From: Vibrio chagasii
Lineage (GTDB): Bacteria; Pseudomonadota; Gammaproteobacteria; Enterobacterales; Vibrionaceae
Length of the DNA: 64,000 bases
Assembly (NCBI GenBank): GCA_041879415.1
Contig: CP090852.1
Location: 1,302,001-1,366,000, forward strand
Reading direction: 5' to 3'
The notes below the pieces were generated by a model, which worked only from the letters and a program-made list of their open reading frames with translations, did no database searches and had not been told where the DNA came from. Position numbers and translations under genes: made by a program. Shown piece after piece: positions 52,268 to 60,639 of the stretch; positions within the stretch are counted from its first letter, which is position 1, and every line of letters begins with the position of its first letter.

Positions 52268-53779
52268 ATGCGTTTTAATTCAATCAAATTGGCTTGCGCA
52301 CTTGCGCTAGCGCTGCCTTTGACAGGATGTTTTGACTCTCAACCAGAGTCGAGCGAAGCTGCGGTCAAATCAGAAATCCGTGTTGCGATGATGCAGCCAC
52401 CAAGAACGGGCCTATCGCCACTTTCTGATGATGCGTTTAAGTTATCGCGCTGGAGTACGGCTGAAACGCTAGTTAACCTGAGCCCAACTTCAGAAGCTGA
52501 ACCAATGCTGGCAACGGATTGGAAACAGGTTGATCCACTGACGTGGCAATTCACGATTCGTCAGGACGTTAAATTTCATGATGGCTCTACATTAAGCGCA
52601 GAGTCTGTTGTGAACTCGCTTCAGAAGGCACTTGAAGCAGCACCCAAGCCTCGCATTCTTGATGGTGTAGACCTGGAAGTGAAAGCGTTGGACAACTACC
52701 GCGTTGAGATCAAAACCAGCTTTGATGATCCTCTTTTACCAAGTCGTCTATCAAGCCCTCAGCTAGCGATTCTTGCAGCAAGCGCTTACCAAGAAGATGG
52801 TCGTGTAATCCCAACTGGTGCAGGTACGGGGCCGTTTGAGTTGACTGAAATTAACGGAACAACAAGTGCCAAGCTCCAGCGATTTGATGGCTACTGGGGC
52901 GAAAAGGCGAGAATTGAATCTGTGATTGCAGAGTATGTTCCAAACGGCTTTGCACGTGCTGCTGCTCTGCGAACAGGAACTGCAGACGTCGTTGAAGCGG
53001 TGCCAGTTTCACAAATCGCGACCATTGACTCGAGCTTGCTTTATGAAGTGGCAATGCCTCGTACTAACACGCTTTACCTGAACAACAAGTCGGGTGTATT
53101 TAGCGATATCAACCTTCGTAAAGTTGCGGCAGCGGCTGTGGACCGTGAACAAATCGTGAAGACCGTATATGAAAACCATGCGGACATCGCCCAAGGTCTG
53201 TTAGGTCCCGCTCTTGCTTGGGCCGCGCCTATTCGACCTGAAGGTCAGGCGGTAGACAAAACGCTAAAAGCTAACGGTGAGAGCATTGTTATCGGTACCT
53301 TTACTGACCGTGCCGAGCTTCCAGAAGTAGCTGCACTACTTAAACAGCAACTTGAAGCGGCTGGTTTTAAAGTTGAGCTGGATATCCGTGAATACGCTCA
53401 GATTGAAAACGATGCATTGTCTGGCAAGTTTGATGCGTTCATCCTTTCACGTGCAACCGTTCTGGATTCTGGTGACCCAGTGGCTTACATGATGAGTGAT
53501 TTTGGCTGTAAGGGTTCATTCAACCTTGGTCAGTTCTGCTCTCAAGAAGTAGACAAAGCATTGACTCACGCAGACCTGCAACCACTAGGTGCACTGCGTC
53601 AGCAAGCGATCATTGAAGCTGAGCAAAAAATACTTAATGACTTCGCAGCTATTCCGCTGCTTCATGAGCGTGTGATTCAAGGTGAAAGCGAACGTGTAAA
53701 TAATGTAGTTCGTGACCCAAGTGAGCGTCGCCTGGTTGATCAAACGACTCAAGTTAACTCGGCAACACAGGTTAACTAA
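52268..53779 (+). CDS. ABC importer substrate-binding lipoprotein (SBP_bac_5)
   Basis: This 503-residue lipoprotein (lipobox LPLTGCFDS, Cys21) is a solute-binding protein of the peptide/nickel class: EIRVAMMQPPRT, TWQFTIRQDVKFHDGSTLSAESVV and TGPFELTEI are typical. It lies after the two ATPases and only four bases before the permease. The ligand cannot be read from the fold; family members bind peptides, nickel, nickel-chelates or metallophores. The upstream Zur-box match points to zinc or a zinc chelate. Confidence 0.9.
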   Translation: MRFNSIKLACALALALPLTGCFDSQPESSEAAVKSEIRVAMMQPPRTGLSPLSDDAFKLSRWSTAETLVNLSPTSEAEPMLATDWKQVDPLTWQFTIRQDVKFHDGSTLSAESVVNSLQKALEAAPKPRILDGVDLEVKALDNYRVEIKTSFDDPLLPSRLSSPQLAILAASAYQEDGRVIPTGAGTGPFELTEINGTTSAKLQRFDGYWGEKARIESVIAEYVPNGFARAAALRTGTADVVEAVPVSQIATIDSSLLYEVAMPRTNTLYLNNKSGVFSDINLRKVAAAAVDREQIVKTVYENHADIAQGLLGPALAWAAPIRPEGQAVDKTLKANGESIVIGTFTDRAELPEVAALLKQQLEAAGFKVELDIREYAQIENDALSGKFDAFILSRATVLDSGDPVAYMMSDFGCKGSFNLGQFCSQEVDKALTHADLQPLGALRQQAIIEAEQKILNDFAAIPLLHERVIQGESERVNNVVRDPSERRLVDQTTQVNSATQVN

Positions 53780-53783
53780 ATAG

Positions 53784-55520
53784 ATGTTATCTGCTGAAAC
53801 TCTGCGTCGAACTTTGTTTATTTTGACGCCTTGGCTATCAAGAATCGCTTCACTGATTGTGGTGGTGATTCTCGTTGGCTTGATGCCTGATATTGCTGGC
53901 ATCGACCCAAGTCAATCCATCCTGCGAGCGAGGGCGGGGCAACAACACCTGCTTACGCCTGAAGCTTTAGCCGCAGTGCGAGCTGATTTACAGCTGGATC
54001 GTTCGGCAAGTGAGCGCCTAATCGACTGGGTTGGCAGTGCCTTTTCTGGAGATTTAGGTACATCATGGATCGATGGTTCTTCGGTTGCATTAGGCCTGCA
54101 AAAAACAGCGGCTACGTCTCTGTTTTTGATGTCTAGCGCACTAGTGATGACTTTCGTACTGTGTGGTGCTGGTTTGCTGGTTACCTTGCGCAGTTGGAAG
54201 AAGGGCAAATTAGGGCAGAGTTACAGCAGTTTAAGCACGGTATTAATATCCTTGCCAGAGTACGTGGTGGCCTCGGTATTAATACTGGTGTTCTCAATCT
54301 GGTTAGGCTGGCTACCACCGTATGGTTGGCAAGGCTGGCAAGATATCTGGCTACCGAGTTTAGCGCTGGCACTGCCTGCTAGCGGCCTATTTAGCCGCCT
54401 ACTCAGAGACAGTTTACAACGCGTTCTTAACGAACCTTGGGTGATCACTTGGCTCAGTGCCAACGTTCACTCCAATCAAATTATTCGCTTTGCGCTGAAA
54501 AGAGCGTTGAGCAGCCTGATCCCACAAATCGCGATGATCGTGATTGGTTTAACTGGTGGCGCAGTTGCGGTTGAGCTTATCTTCTCGATTCCAGGTATCG
54601 GGCGCATGATTCTTGGTGCTGCGAAGGCGCAAGATCTACCTATGCTGCAAGGCGGCTTACTGGTGTTACTGCTGTTTTCGATTGCAGTAAGCAGCATCAG
54701 CCTGTTTGTTCAGCAGTTGATTCTGGGCCACAGCCTGAAAAGCGGCAAGCTCATTAGTAGTCACTCTTCGTTTCGCTTTACCCAGAGCCGCGCCAAGCGT
54801 GTCACTGCTTTTGCGATCTTCTCATTCCTAATTGCTATCGTGGTATGGGCGGCATTCCGAGACCCATACACCAGCCAATTTGCACGTTTGGCATCACCGA
54901 GCTGGCAAGCGCCTTTGGGTGCCGATGGCATTGGGCGAGACCTGTTAGCGAGAATCGGTTCTGGTATGGTCGCGACCTTCCAAGCGGGCATCTTAGCAAC
55001 CTTCTTGAGTTTGGTGACCGGCATTATCATGGGCTTCAATACTCGCTTTAGCCAAGGGCTTATCGAGATCACTAAGGGTATTCCTTACATCATTGCTGGC
55101 CTGTTGGTTGCGGGCTTAACAGGGATGAATCCGAACAGCGCATTAATCGCGATTGTACTGGTGTCTTGGGCGCCATTAGCGGCGCACTGCTCTAGCTTAA
55201 TCGTAGAAGCCAAGGCTCAGCCCTATACGCACCTCGCGCCATTGTGGGGTACTAGCAAGCTGAGAATCTTCCGCTTCTACTTGTTACCTTATGTGTTGCC
55301 GCCGCTACTAAGACACGCGTTGTTGAGGTTGCCAGTCATCACGCTAAGCCTGACCTCGCTGAGCTTTATCGGACTTGGAGCAAAACCACCAACACCGGAA
55401 TGGGGCTTAATGATTGCAGAGAACTTGCCATATATTGAACGTGCACCACTGGCGGTAATGGGACCAATTCTTGGGCTTATCCTACTGGGTGCAGCCATCA
55501 ACATGATGTTTGATGACTAA
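53784..55520 (+). CDS. Fused ABC importer permease (DppB-DppC fusion)
   Basis: This 578-residue protein joins two permeases usually encoded separately. Residues about 1-320 are DppB-like, with the EAA-type loop VELIFSIPGIGRMILGAAKAQDLPMLQG; about 345-578 are DppC-like, with PLGADGIGRDLLARI, SFIGLGAKPPTPEWGLMIAEN and a short end NMMFDD. About 12 membrane segments. The fusion means that one polypeptide forms the whole channel. The reading frame runs through the join (about 325-345) without a start-like motif, so fusion is real rather than a missed start. Last gene of the operon. Confidence 0.9.
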   Translation: MLSAETLRRTLFILTPWLSRIASLIVVVILVGLMPDIAGIDPSQSILRARAGQQHLLTPEALAAVRADLQLDRSASERLIDWVGSAFSGDLGTSWIDGSSVALGLQKTAATSLFLMSSALVMTFVLCGAGLLVTLRSWKKGKLGQSYSSLSTVLISLPEYVVASVLILVFSIWLGWLPPYGWQGWQDIWLPSLALALPASGLFSRLLRDSLQRVLNEPWVITWLSANVHSNQIIRFALKRALSSLIPQIAMIVIGLTGGAVAVELIFSIPGIGRMILGAAKAQDLPMLQGGLLVLLLFSIAVSSISLFVQQLILGHSLKSGKLISSHSSFRFTQSRAKRVTAFAIFSFLIAIVVWAAFRDPYTSQFARLASPSWQAPLGADGIGRDLLARIGSGMVATFQAGILATFLSLVTGIIMGFNTRFSQGLIEITKGIPYIIAGLLVAGLTGMNPNSALIAIVLVSWAPLAAHCSSLIVEAKAQPYTHLAPLWGTSKLRIFRFYLLPYVLPPLLRHALLRLPVITLSLTSLSFIGLGAKPPTPEWGLMIAENLPYIERAPLAVMGPILGLILLGAAINMMFDD

Positions 55521-55633
55521 CGAATCAGCAAGGAGCTTGAGTTTTCGGTTGGCTATTTATGTTGTAACCTTAGGCCTGCTTTTAGAACTGCTCGAAAGTT
55601 CAATAGACCCTAGTTAAGTGTAAAGGATTCAAC

Positions 55634-55876
55634 ATGTATCTCGTTTTGTATTGCCATAACATTGGTATGACTGATTTTTCTTTTTTTGAGACGGAAGATT
55701 TCGACAAAGAAGAGGGTTATATCGTGCGAGGAAAATGGCCGAACGAAAAAGCCTTTCGCGAGTACTTGACCAAAGAGTTTGGTGATATGAGCGAGTTCCA
55801 AGTAATTGACCTAATCGCCAAAGGTGCAGAGGCAGAGCACTACTCGCCAGAAGAGTTGATGCGCCTAGCGCTCTAA
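55634..55876 (+). CDS. Small protein of unknown function
   Basis: An 80-residue acidic protein, MYLVLYCHNIGMTDFSFFETEDF..., with a short beta N-terminus and a C-terminal helix (SPEELMRLAL). No signal peptide, no membrane segment and no motif I recognise. It starts at 55634, 114 bases after the permease gene, and has an AAAGGATTCAAC site. It could be co-transcribed with the importer or be independent. Ends before a bidirectional terminator. Confidence 0.55.
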   Translation: MYLVLYCHNIGMTDFSFFETEDFDKEEGYIVRGKWPNEKAFREYLTKEFGDMSEFQVIDLIAKGAEAEHYSPEELMRLAL

Positions 55877-55954
55877 CTGTAAGCTCAATAACATAAGGCT
55901 CTGTAGTTCTCGCTTAATAGCATTTAGTCCAATAATATATTTCAGCCGAATAAA

Positions 55955-55986
55955 GAAATGGCAGCCTAATTGGGCTGCCATTTTTC
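55955..55986. terminator. Bidirectional terminator
   Basis: AAATGGCAGCC/GGCTGCCATTT stem with a T run on the right; between convergent genes. Confidence 0.85.
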
Positions 55987-56025
55987 GTTTTAAGTTAGAG
56001 CACGTTGCTCGCAGTGAGAGTGGAG

Positions 56026-58881
56026 CTATTGCGCCACTTCGTCCACCAAGTACAAGATCGATTGATATGGAATACCACTGTGGTGTGATAAACCTATCTC
56101 ACAGGTTCGGCTGTTACTGAAACCTCGAGTACAATTGCTCGGTACTTGTTCTTTAAGTGGATGGACTGCTGCTTCATTCAGTTCTGGCGTAGTGAAGCCT
56201 TTATCACCCGCCCAGCCACAACATTGAATATGCTCTGGAACAATCACTTCTTCGGTACAGGCTTTAGCGAGGTTTAACATCGCACCTTCTAAGCCCATTC
56301 GGCGAGAGCTACAGGTGACATGCAGCATCACTGTCTCTTTAAGTGGCTCAAGCGTCAGGTGTTCTAGCAAGTATTGATTCACAAACCATGTCGGCTCTAG
56401 CACTTCTAACGGCTTAGTGAACTGCTCAATACTGCGTTTGGCACATGGGCCTGTGTCCATCAATACAGGGTACTCACCTTGACGGCTCGCTTGCCACAAC
56501 ACTTCTTCGAGCTGTTGTGCTTTCGATTGGGCTAGAGCGTTCATCCCTTTACTGTCGTAAGGCATGCCGCAACATTGGTCGTCTAGTTTTTTCGGCAGGA
56601 TGACTTCAAAACCAGCTTTGTTGAGCAGAGACATGGTTACTTCAGTAAGAGGACGTTGGTCGCCCGCATCACTCTGTTGCCCCATGGTTCGGCTGGCACA
56701 TGAAGGAAGGTAAACCACTTTTTTAGTGTTATTCGACGTTGCGGCTGTCATTGGTGAAGCCGTGAGCGAGTGACTGTTGGACTGCGGCATCTCTGGCATC
56801 CAAATCGGTGTCGCGCCTTTGGTCACTGAGCGTAAGCCATTGGTAAGCTTGCCGACCGTGTTTGCACCCAAGACTTTACTCGCTACTTGATTGGTCTTTA
56901 GGCTTGCTTTAGTGAGCTTCGTAGTGGTCGAGAAATGATCGGCTGTCCACTTAGCGATTGGTGTGAACTTCTCATACTTGGCAACACGAAGCTTCTTCAC
57001 CAAGTCACCCGTGTTAATGCCTACCGGACAACGCTCAGCACACAGGCCAGTCGCGGCGCAGGTATCAATACCCTGGTATTCGAAGGTTTTCTCTAGTTCA
57101 CTGGCTTCTATCTCTTCACCTGCAGCTCGGCGGCGTTGCAGCTCACGGTACAACACAATACGCTGTCGTGGTGACAAGGTCAGTGTGCGAGACGGACAAA
57201 CAGGCTCACAGAATCCACACTCAATACAGCGGTCGACAAGGTCGTCGGCAGCAGGCATTGGCTTTAAGTCTGTGATGTGGGAGTTTGGATTGTCGTTGAT
57301 GATAACGCCAGGGTTGAGCAGTCTTTCTGGATCGAACAGCGCTTTGATCTGTTGCATCAAAGAGTAGCCATCTTTGCCCCATTCCAATTCTACGTAAGGC
57401 GCCATGTTGCGGCCCGTGCCGTGTTCCGCTTTCAGAGAGCCTTGATATTTCACGGCGACAAGCTCGGCAACGTCATCCATGAAACCACCGTAACGGTCGA
57501 TCTCTTCTTGGCTATCAAAGCCTTGGGTAAACACAAAGTGCAGGTTGCCTTCTAGGGCGTGACCGAAAATAATTGCTTCACTGTAGTCGTATTTGTCGAA
57601 CAGCTCTTGTAGCTCTCGAATACCATTCGCTAGGTTTTCAACTGGGAAAGCAACATCTTCAATGATGACGGTCGTACCGACTTCACGCACTGCGCCAACG
57701 GCTGGGAACATGCCTTTTCGGATGCCCCAAAGGGTAGCGACAATCTTTGGATCGGACGTGAAGGGGACAGATTCAATAATCGTGTAATCAGCCAATGCAT
57801 CCAAAATTGATTTACATTGTAAATCTAAGTCATGCTGGGAGCTGGCATGTGATTCCACCAAAATAGCTGCGGCTTCTAAATCCAAGTTTGGCATAAACGC
57901 AGGCATACCCGGCTTATCCGCGACAGAACGCAGCGCTCTACCGTCCATTAACTCAACAGCAGCAACCGGGGTCTTGGATAGAGTAGTTACGGCTTTACTT
58001 GCTTGCTCGATGTCCGCAAACACCAGCAGAGCAGAGGCTTTATTCGGGTGTTCAATCACCGTGTTGTAAGTGATCTCGGCGATGAAGCCTAGTGTGCCTT
58101 CGGAACCAATCATCAGGTGCTTAATGATTTCGATTGGATCGTGGTAATCGACCAATGCATTGAGCGCGTAGCCCGTAGTGTTTTTAAGACGGTATTTGTG
58201 ACGGATTCTGTCGGCGAGTTCTTGATTTGAGCTGGTTTGGCGATGTAATTCTGCAATACCATCAAACAACGTTTTGTGTGACAGCTTGAATGATTCAACG
58301 CTAGCACTGTCTGCAGTATCGAGTAGGGTGCCGTCGCTCAACACGACTTTCATGCTTTCTACAGTGCGATAGGAGTTCTGCGCGGTACCACAACACATGC
58401 CACTGGCGTTGTTCGCGGCAATACCGCCAATCTTACAGGTGTTGATTGAAGCTGGATCTGGACCGATTTTACGTTGGAAAGGGGCGAGGTATTTGTTGGC
58501 ATCAGCGCCGATCACACCGGGTTGAAGAATGATTTGATTGCCGTTATCGACGATCTCATGGCCACGCCAATCGTCGGTCAGAGTGATAAGTACGGAATCT
58601 GAAACCGCTTGTCCTGAAAGGCTGGTGCCTGCTGCGCGGAAGGTAAAATGAATGCCCAGTTCACGACAGCTTTGGATGGTGAATATTACTTCGTCTAGGT
58701 TTTTAAGCCTTAGAACCATTTTCGGCACCAAGCGATAAAAACTCGCGTCGGTGCCGTAAGCCAATCGCTTTGCCTCTTGCGTGACAATGCGTTCCGTTTC
58801 TATTCTTTGAGCCAGTATCGCCTCAAGCTGCTGATAAGCCTTCGCGTCAATTACCCGCTCATGGGATGTGTTTGTCTCCAT
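56026..58881 (-). CDS. FAD- and Fe-S-containing D-lactate dehydrogenase-like oxidoreductase (Dld-II type)
   Basis: This 951-residue protein has an N-terminal FAD-binding domain (about 45-270, FRAAGTSLSGQAVSD), an FAD-linked oxidase C-domain with HGTGRNMAPYVELEWG (about 490), two 4Fe-4S motifs (CIECGFCEPVCPS and CAATGLCAERCPVG, about 560-630) and two CCG domains (CCGMPYDSKG, CCGWAGDKGF). This is the Dld-II / YdiJ class that oxidises D-2-hydroxyacids to the quinone pool. Next to lldD and lldP, D-lactate is the likely substrate. The start at 58881 (METNTSHE) follows AAGGAAGC; a frame to 58911 is rejected. Confidence 0.88.
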   Translation of the reverse strand: METNTSHERVIDAKAYQQLEAILAQRIETERIVTQEAKRLAYGTDASFYRLVPKMVLRLKNLDEVIFTIQSCRELGIHFTFRAAGTSLSGQAVSDSVLITLTDDWRGHEIVDNGNQIILQPGVIGADANKYLAPFQRKIGPDPASINTCKIGGIAANNASGMCCGTAQNSYRTVESMKVVLSDGTLLDTADSASVESFKLSHKTLFDGIAELHRQTSSNQELADRIRHKYRLKNTTGYALNALVDYHDPIEIIKHLMIGSEGTLGFIAEITYNTVIEHPNKASALLVFADIEQASKAVTTLSKTPVAAVELMDGRALRSVADKPGMPAFMPNLDLEAAAILVESHASSQHDLDLQCKSILDALADYTIIESVPFTSDPKIVATLWGIRKGMFPAVGAVREVGTTVIIEDVAFPVENLANGIRELQELFDKYDYSEAIIFGHALEGNLHFVFTQGFDSQEEIDRYGGFMDDVAELVAVKYQGSLKAEHGTGRNMAPYVELEWGKDGYSLMQQIKALFDPERLLNPGVIINDNPNSHITDLKPMPAADDLVDRCIECGFCEPVCPSRTLTLSPRQRIVLYRELQRRRAAGEEIEASELEKTFEYQGIDTCAATGLCAERCPVGINTGDLVKKLRVAKYEKFTPIAKWTADHFSTTTKLTKASLKTNQVASKVLGANTVGKLTNGLRSVTKGATPIWMPEMPQSNSHSLTASPMTAATSNNTKKVVYLPSCASRTMGQQSDAGDQRPLTEVTMSLLNKAGFEVILPKKLDDQCCGMPYDSKGMNALAQSKAQQLEEVLWQASRQGEYPVLMDTGPCAKRSIEQFTKPLEVLEPTWFVNQYLLEHLTLEPLKETVMLHVTCSSRRMGLEGAMLNLAKACTEEVIVPEHIQCCGWAGDKGFTTPELNEAAVHPLKEQVPSNCTRGFSNSRTCEIGLSHHSGIPYQSILYLVDEVAQ

Positions 58882-58917
58882 CTTTGCTTCCTTGTGCTTC
58901 TTATTTGGCACTGGTTA

Positions 58918-59181
58918 GGGCGTGTTGACCTTTCGTGGTTAAATTTTGTTCGAGATAAAAGCGTTTTAATCGCGGCGAGGGGGAAGTAGCCTAGTCACTC
59001 TAAGCAAATCCCCCTCAACAAAGAGTAAAACGCTTTTAGTCGAACCCTTCGGGCAGCGTTTGCTGGCCATTTCTACTACGTTATCGGCTTCTCATGTAGG
59101 CTAGCTACACATCGACGCCTCTGCCTTGTATAAATACCCAGCAACTCGCTGCAAAAATCAGCTCGAAAGATCAACACGCCC
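58918..59181. mobile_element. MITE-like palindromic element with TA flanks
   Basis: A 264-bp non-coding element. Ends GGGCGTGTTGACCTTTCG and CGAAAGATCAACACGCCC are inverted repeats with one mismatch in 18, and the element is flanked by TA on both sides, as in IS630/Tc1-type insertions. Inner arms AAAAGCGTTTTA/TAAAACGCTTTT and AGGGGG/CCCCCT give a long fold-back. No transposase. It begins 37 bases upstream of the dld start. Confidence 0.75.
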
Positions 59182-59212
59182 TAGCTTTTTATTTTATTTT
59201 CCAGTGCTTAAA

Positions 59213-59248
59213 CGGTGTCACAACGGCAGTGGAATTGCTGTGACACCG
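59213..59248. repeat. Inverted repeat between lldD and the MITE
   Basis: CGGTGTCACA/TGTGACACCG perfect 10-bp arms with a 16-base middle, 50 bases after the lldD stop. It lacks a T tract, so it is either a stability hairpin or an operator. CGGTGTCACA resembles no operator I can name. Confidence 0.6.
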
Positions 59249-59297
59249 ATTGAACTTCAGTCTAAGTAGACCAAAGCATTACAGTGAATTGACGGAC

Positions 59298-60437
59298 TTA
59301 ATCTAACCCCACCAAAGATTCACGAGTTAAGTCTTTGATTGTCTTTGCGCCGGTTAATGTCATGGCAACCCGCATCTCTTTGTCGTAAAGGTCGAGTAAG
59401 TTCTCAACGCCGGCTTGTCCTTGTGCTGCTAATGCGTATACGAATGAGCGGCCAAGCAAGGTGCAGTCTGCGCCAAGTGCCATCATGCGAACCACATCTA
59501 AGCCAGTGCGAATGCCAGAGTCGACCAGAATCTTGGTGTCGCCTTTAACTGCATCAGCAATCGAAGGCAGCGCTTTAGCACTCGATAAAACACCATCAAG
59601 CTGACGACCACCGTGATTTGAAACGACGATACCGTCTGCGCCAAATCTCACCGCGTCTTTTGCATCTTCTTCGTCGAGAATGCCTTTGATGACCATTGGG
59701 CCGTCCCAGAAATCACGAATCCACTCTAGGTCTTTCCATGAAATCGATGGGTCGAAGTTGTCGCCCAACCAACCGATGTAGTCTTCCAACTTGGTAGGAG
59801 AACCACGATAAGTAGAGATGTTGCCTAGGTCGTGTGGTTTACCCAGCAAGCCGACATCAACTGCCCAACTAGGATGACGCATAGATTGGAATACGCGGCG
59901 TACTGCTGCATTTGGTCCACTCATTCCGGAATGCATGTCACGGTAGCGTGCACCGGGTACGGGCATATCAACGGTGAAGACCAGTGTGGTCACGCCTGCC
60001 GCTTTTGCACGCTCTAGTACGTTCTTCATGAAGCCGCGATCTTTGAGCACGTAAAGTTGGAACCACATTGGGCGTTCAATTTTAGGGGCTACTTCTTCAA
60101 TCGGGCACACCGACACGGTCGACATGGTAAAAGGAATACCTTTGTTGTCTGCGGCTTTTGCGGCTTGTACTTCACCGCGTCGTGCATACATACCCGTTAA
60201 ACCAACAGGCGCCAGTGCGATTGGCATCGCAAGCTTCTCGCCGAACAGCTCGGTTTCTAAGTTTAGATCCGACATGTCGTTGAGTACGCGCTGCTTTAGC
60301 GCAATCTCAGCAAGGTCAGCCGTGTTGCGGTGTAATGTGTGTTCTCCGTAAGAACCACCATCAATGTAGTGGAAAAGAAACGGAGGTAATTTCGATTTTG
60401 CTGCGGCGCGGTAATCAGTCGATGCGGATATGATCAT
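59298..60437 (-). CDS. lldD: FMN-dependent L-lactate dehydrogenase LldD
   Basis: This 379-residue membrane-associated enzyme oxidises L-lactate to pyruvate and passes electrons to quinones. The alpha-hydroxyacid oxidase signature SNHGGRQLDG (catalytic His near 275), DSGIRTGLDV and the N-terminal FHYIDGGSYGEHTL are clear, and the length equals that of LldD in other gamma-proteobacteria. Transcribed after lldP with 202 bases between; probably the same regulatory unit. A MITE sits between it and the downstream dehydrogenase. Confidence 0.93.
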   Translation of the reverse strand: MIISASTDYRAAAKSKLPPFLFHYIDGGSYGEHTLHRNTADLAEIALKQRVLNDMSDLNLETELFGEKLAMPIALAPVGLTGMYARRGEVQAAKAADNKGIPFTMSTVSVCPIEEVAPKIERPMWFQLYVLKDRGFMKNVLERAKAAGVTTLVFTVDMPVPGARYRDMHSGMSGPNAAVRRVFQSMRHPSWAVDVGLLGKPHDLGNISTYRGSPTKLEDYIGWLGDNFDPSISWKDLEWIRDFWDGPMVIKGILDEEDAKDAVRFGADGIVVSNHGGRQLDGVLSSAKALPSIADAVKGDTKILVDSGIRTGLDVVRMMALGADCTLLGRSFVYALAAQGQAGVENLLDLYDKEMRVAMTLTGAKTIKDLTRESLVGLD

Positions 60438-60639
60438 AATTTCAGTCCTAAATTCTTGGGATGTTGCTCTTCTTTGAGAGCTTGGTTTGGGCTGCTTTAA
60501 TTCGGGAAAGTGGCGTTAATACCCGTGAGTGTTGATGTGCTCTAGTGTCCATCTCGGAACTCATCAACTGTCTTATTAGACGGTGTTGCTGTCGGGGAAT
60601 TGAGTATTAACGCCAAGTGCTTTGGTGACGACTTATGGC

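Larger units (their letters stand above)
58882..59297. other. lldD-dld intergenic region
   Basis: A 416-base gap inside the lactate gene set. It holds a 264-bp MITE-like element (58918-59181) and a separate hairpin (59213-59248). No ORF. Confidence 0.6.
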
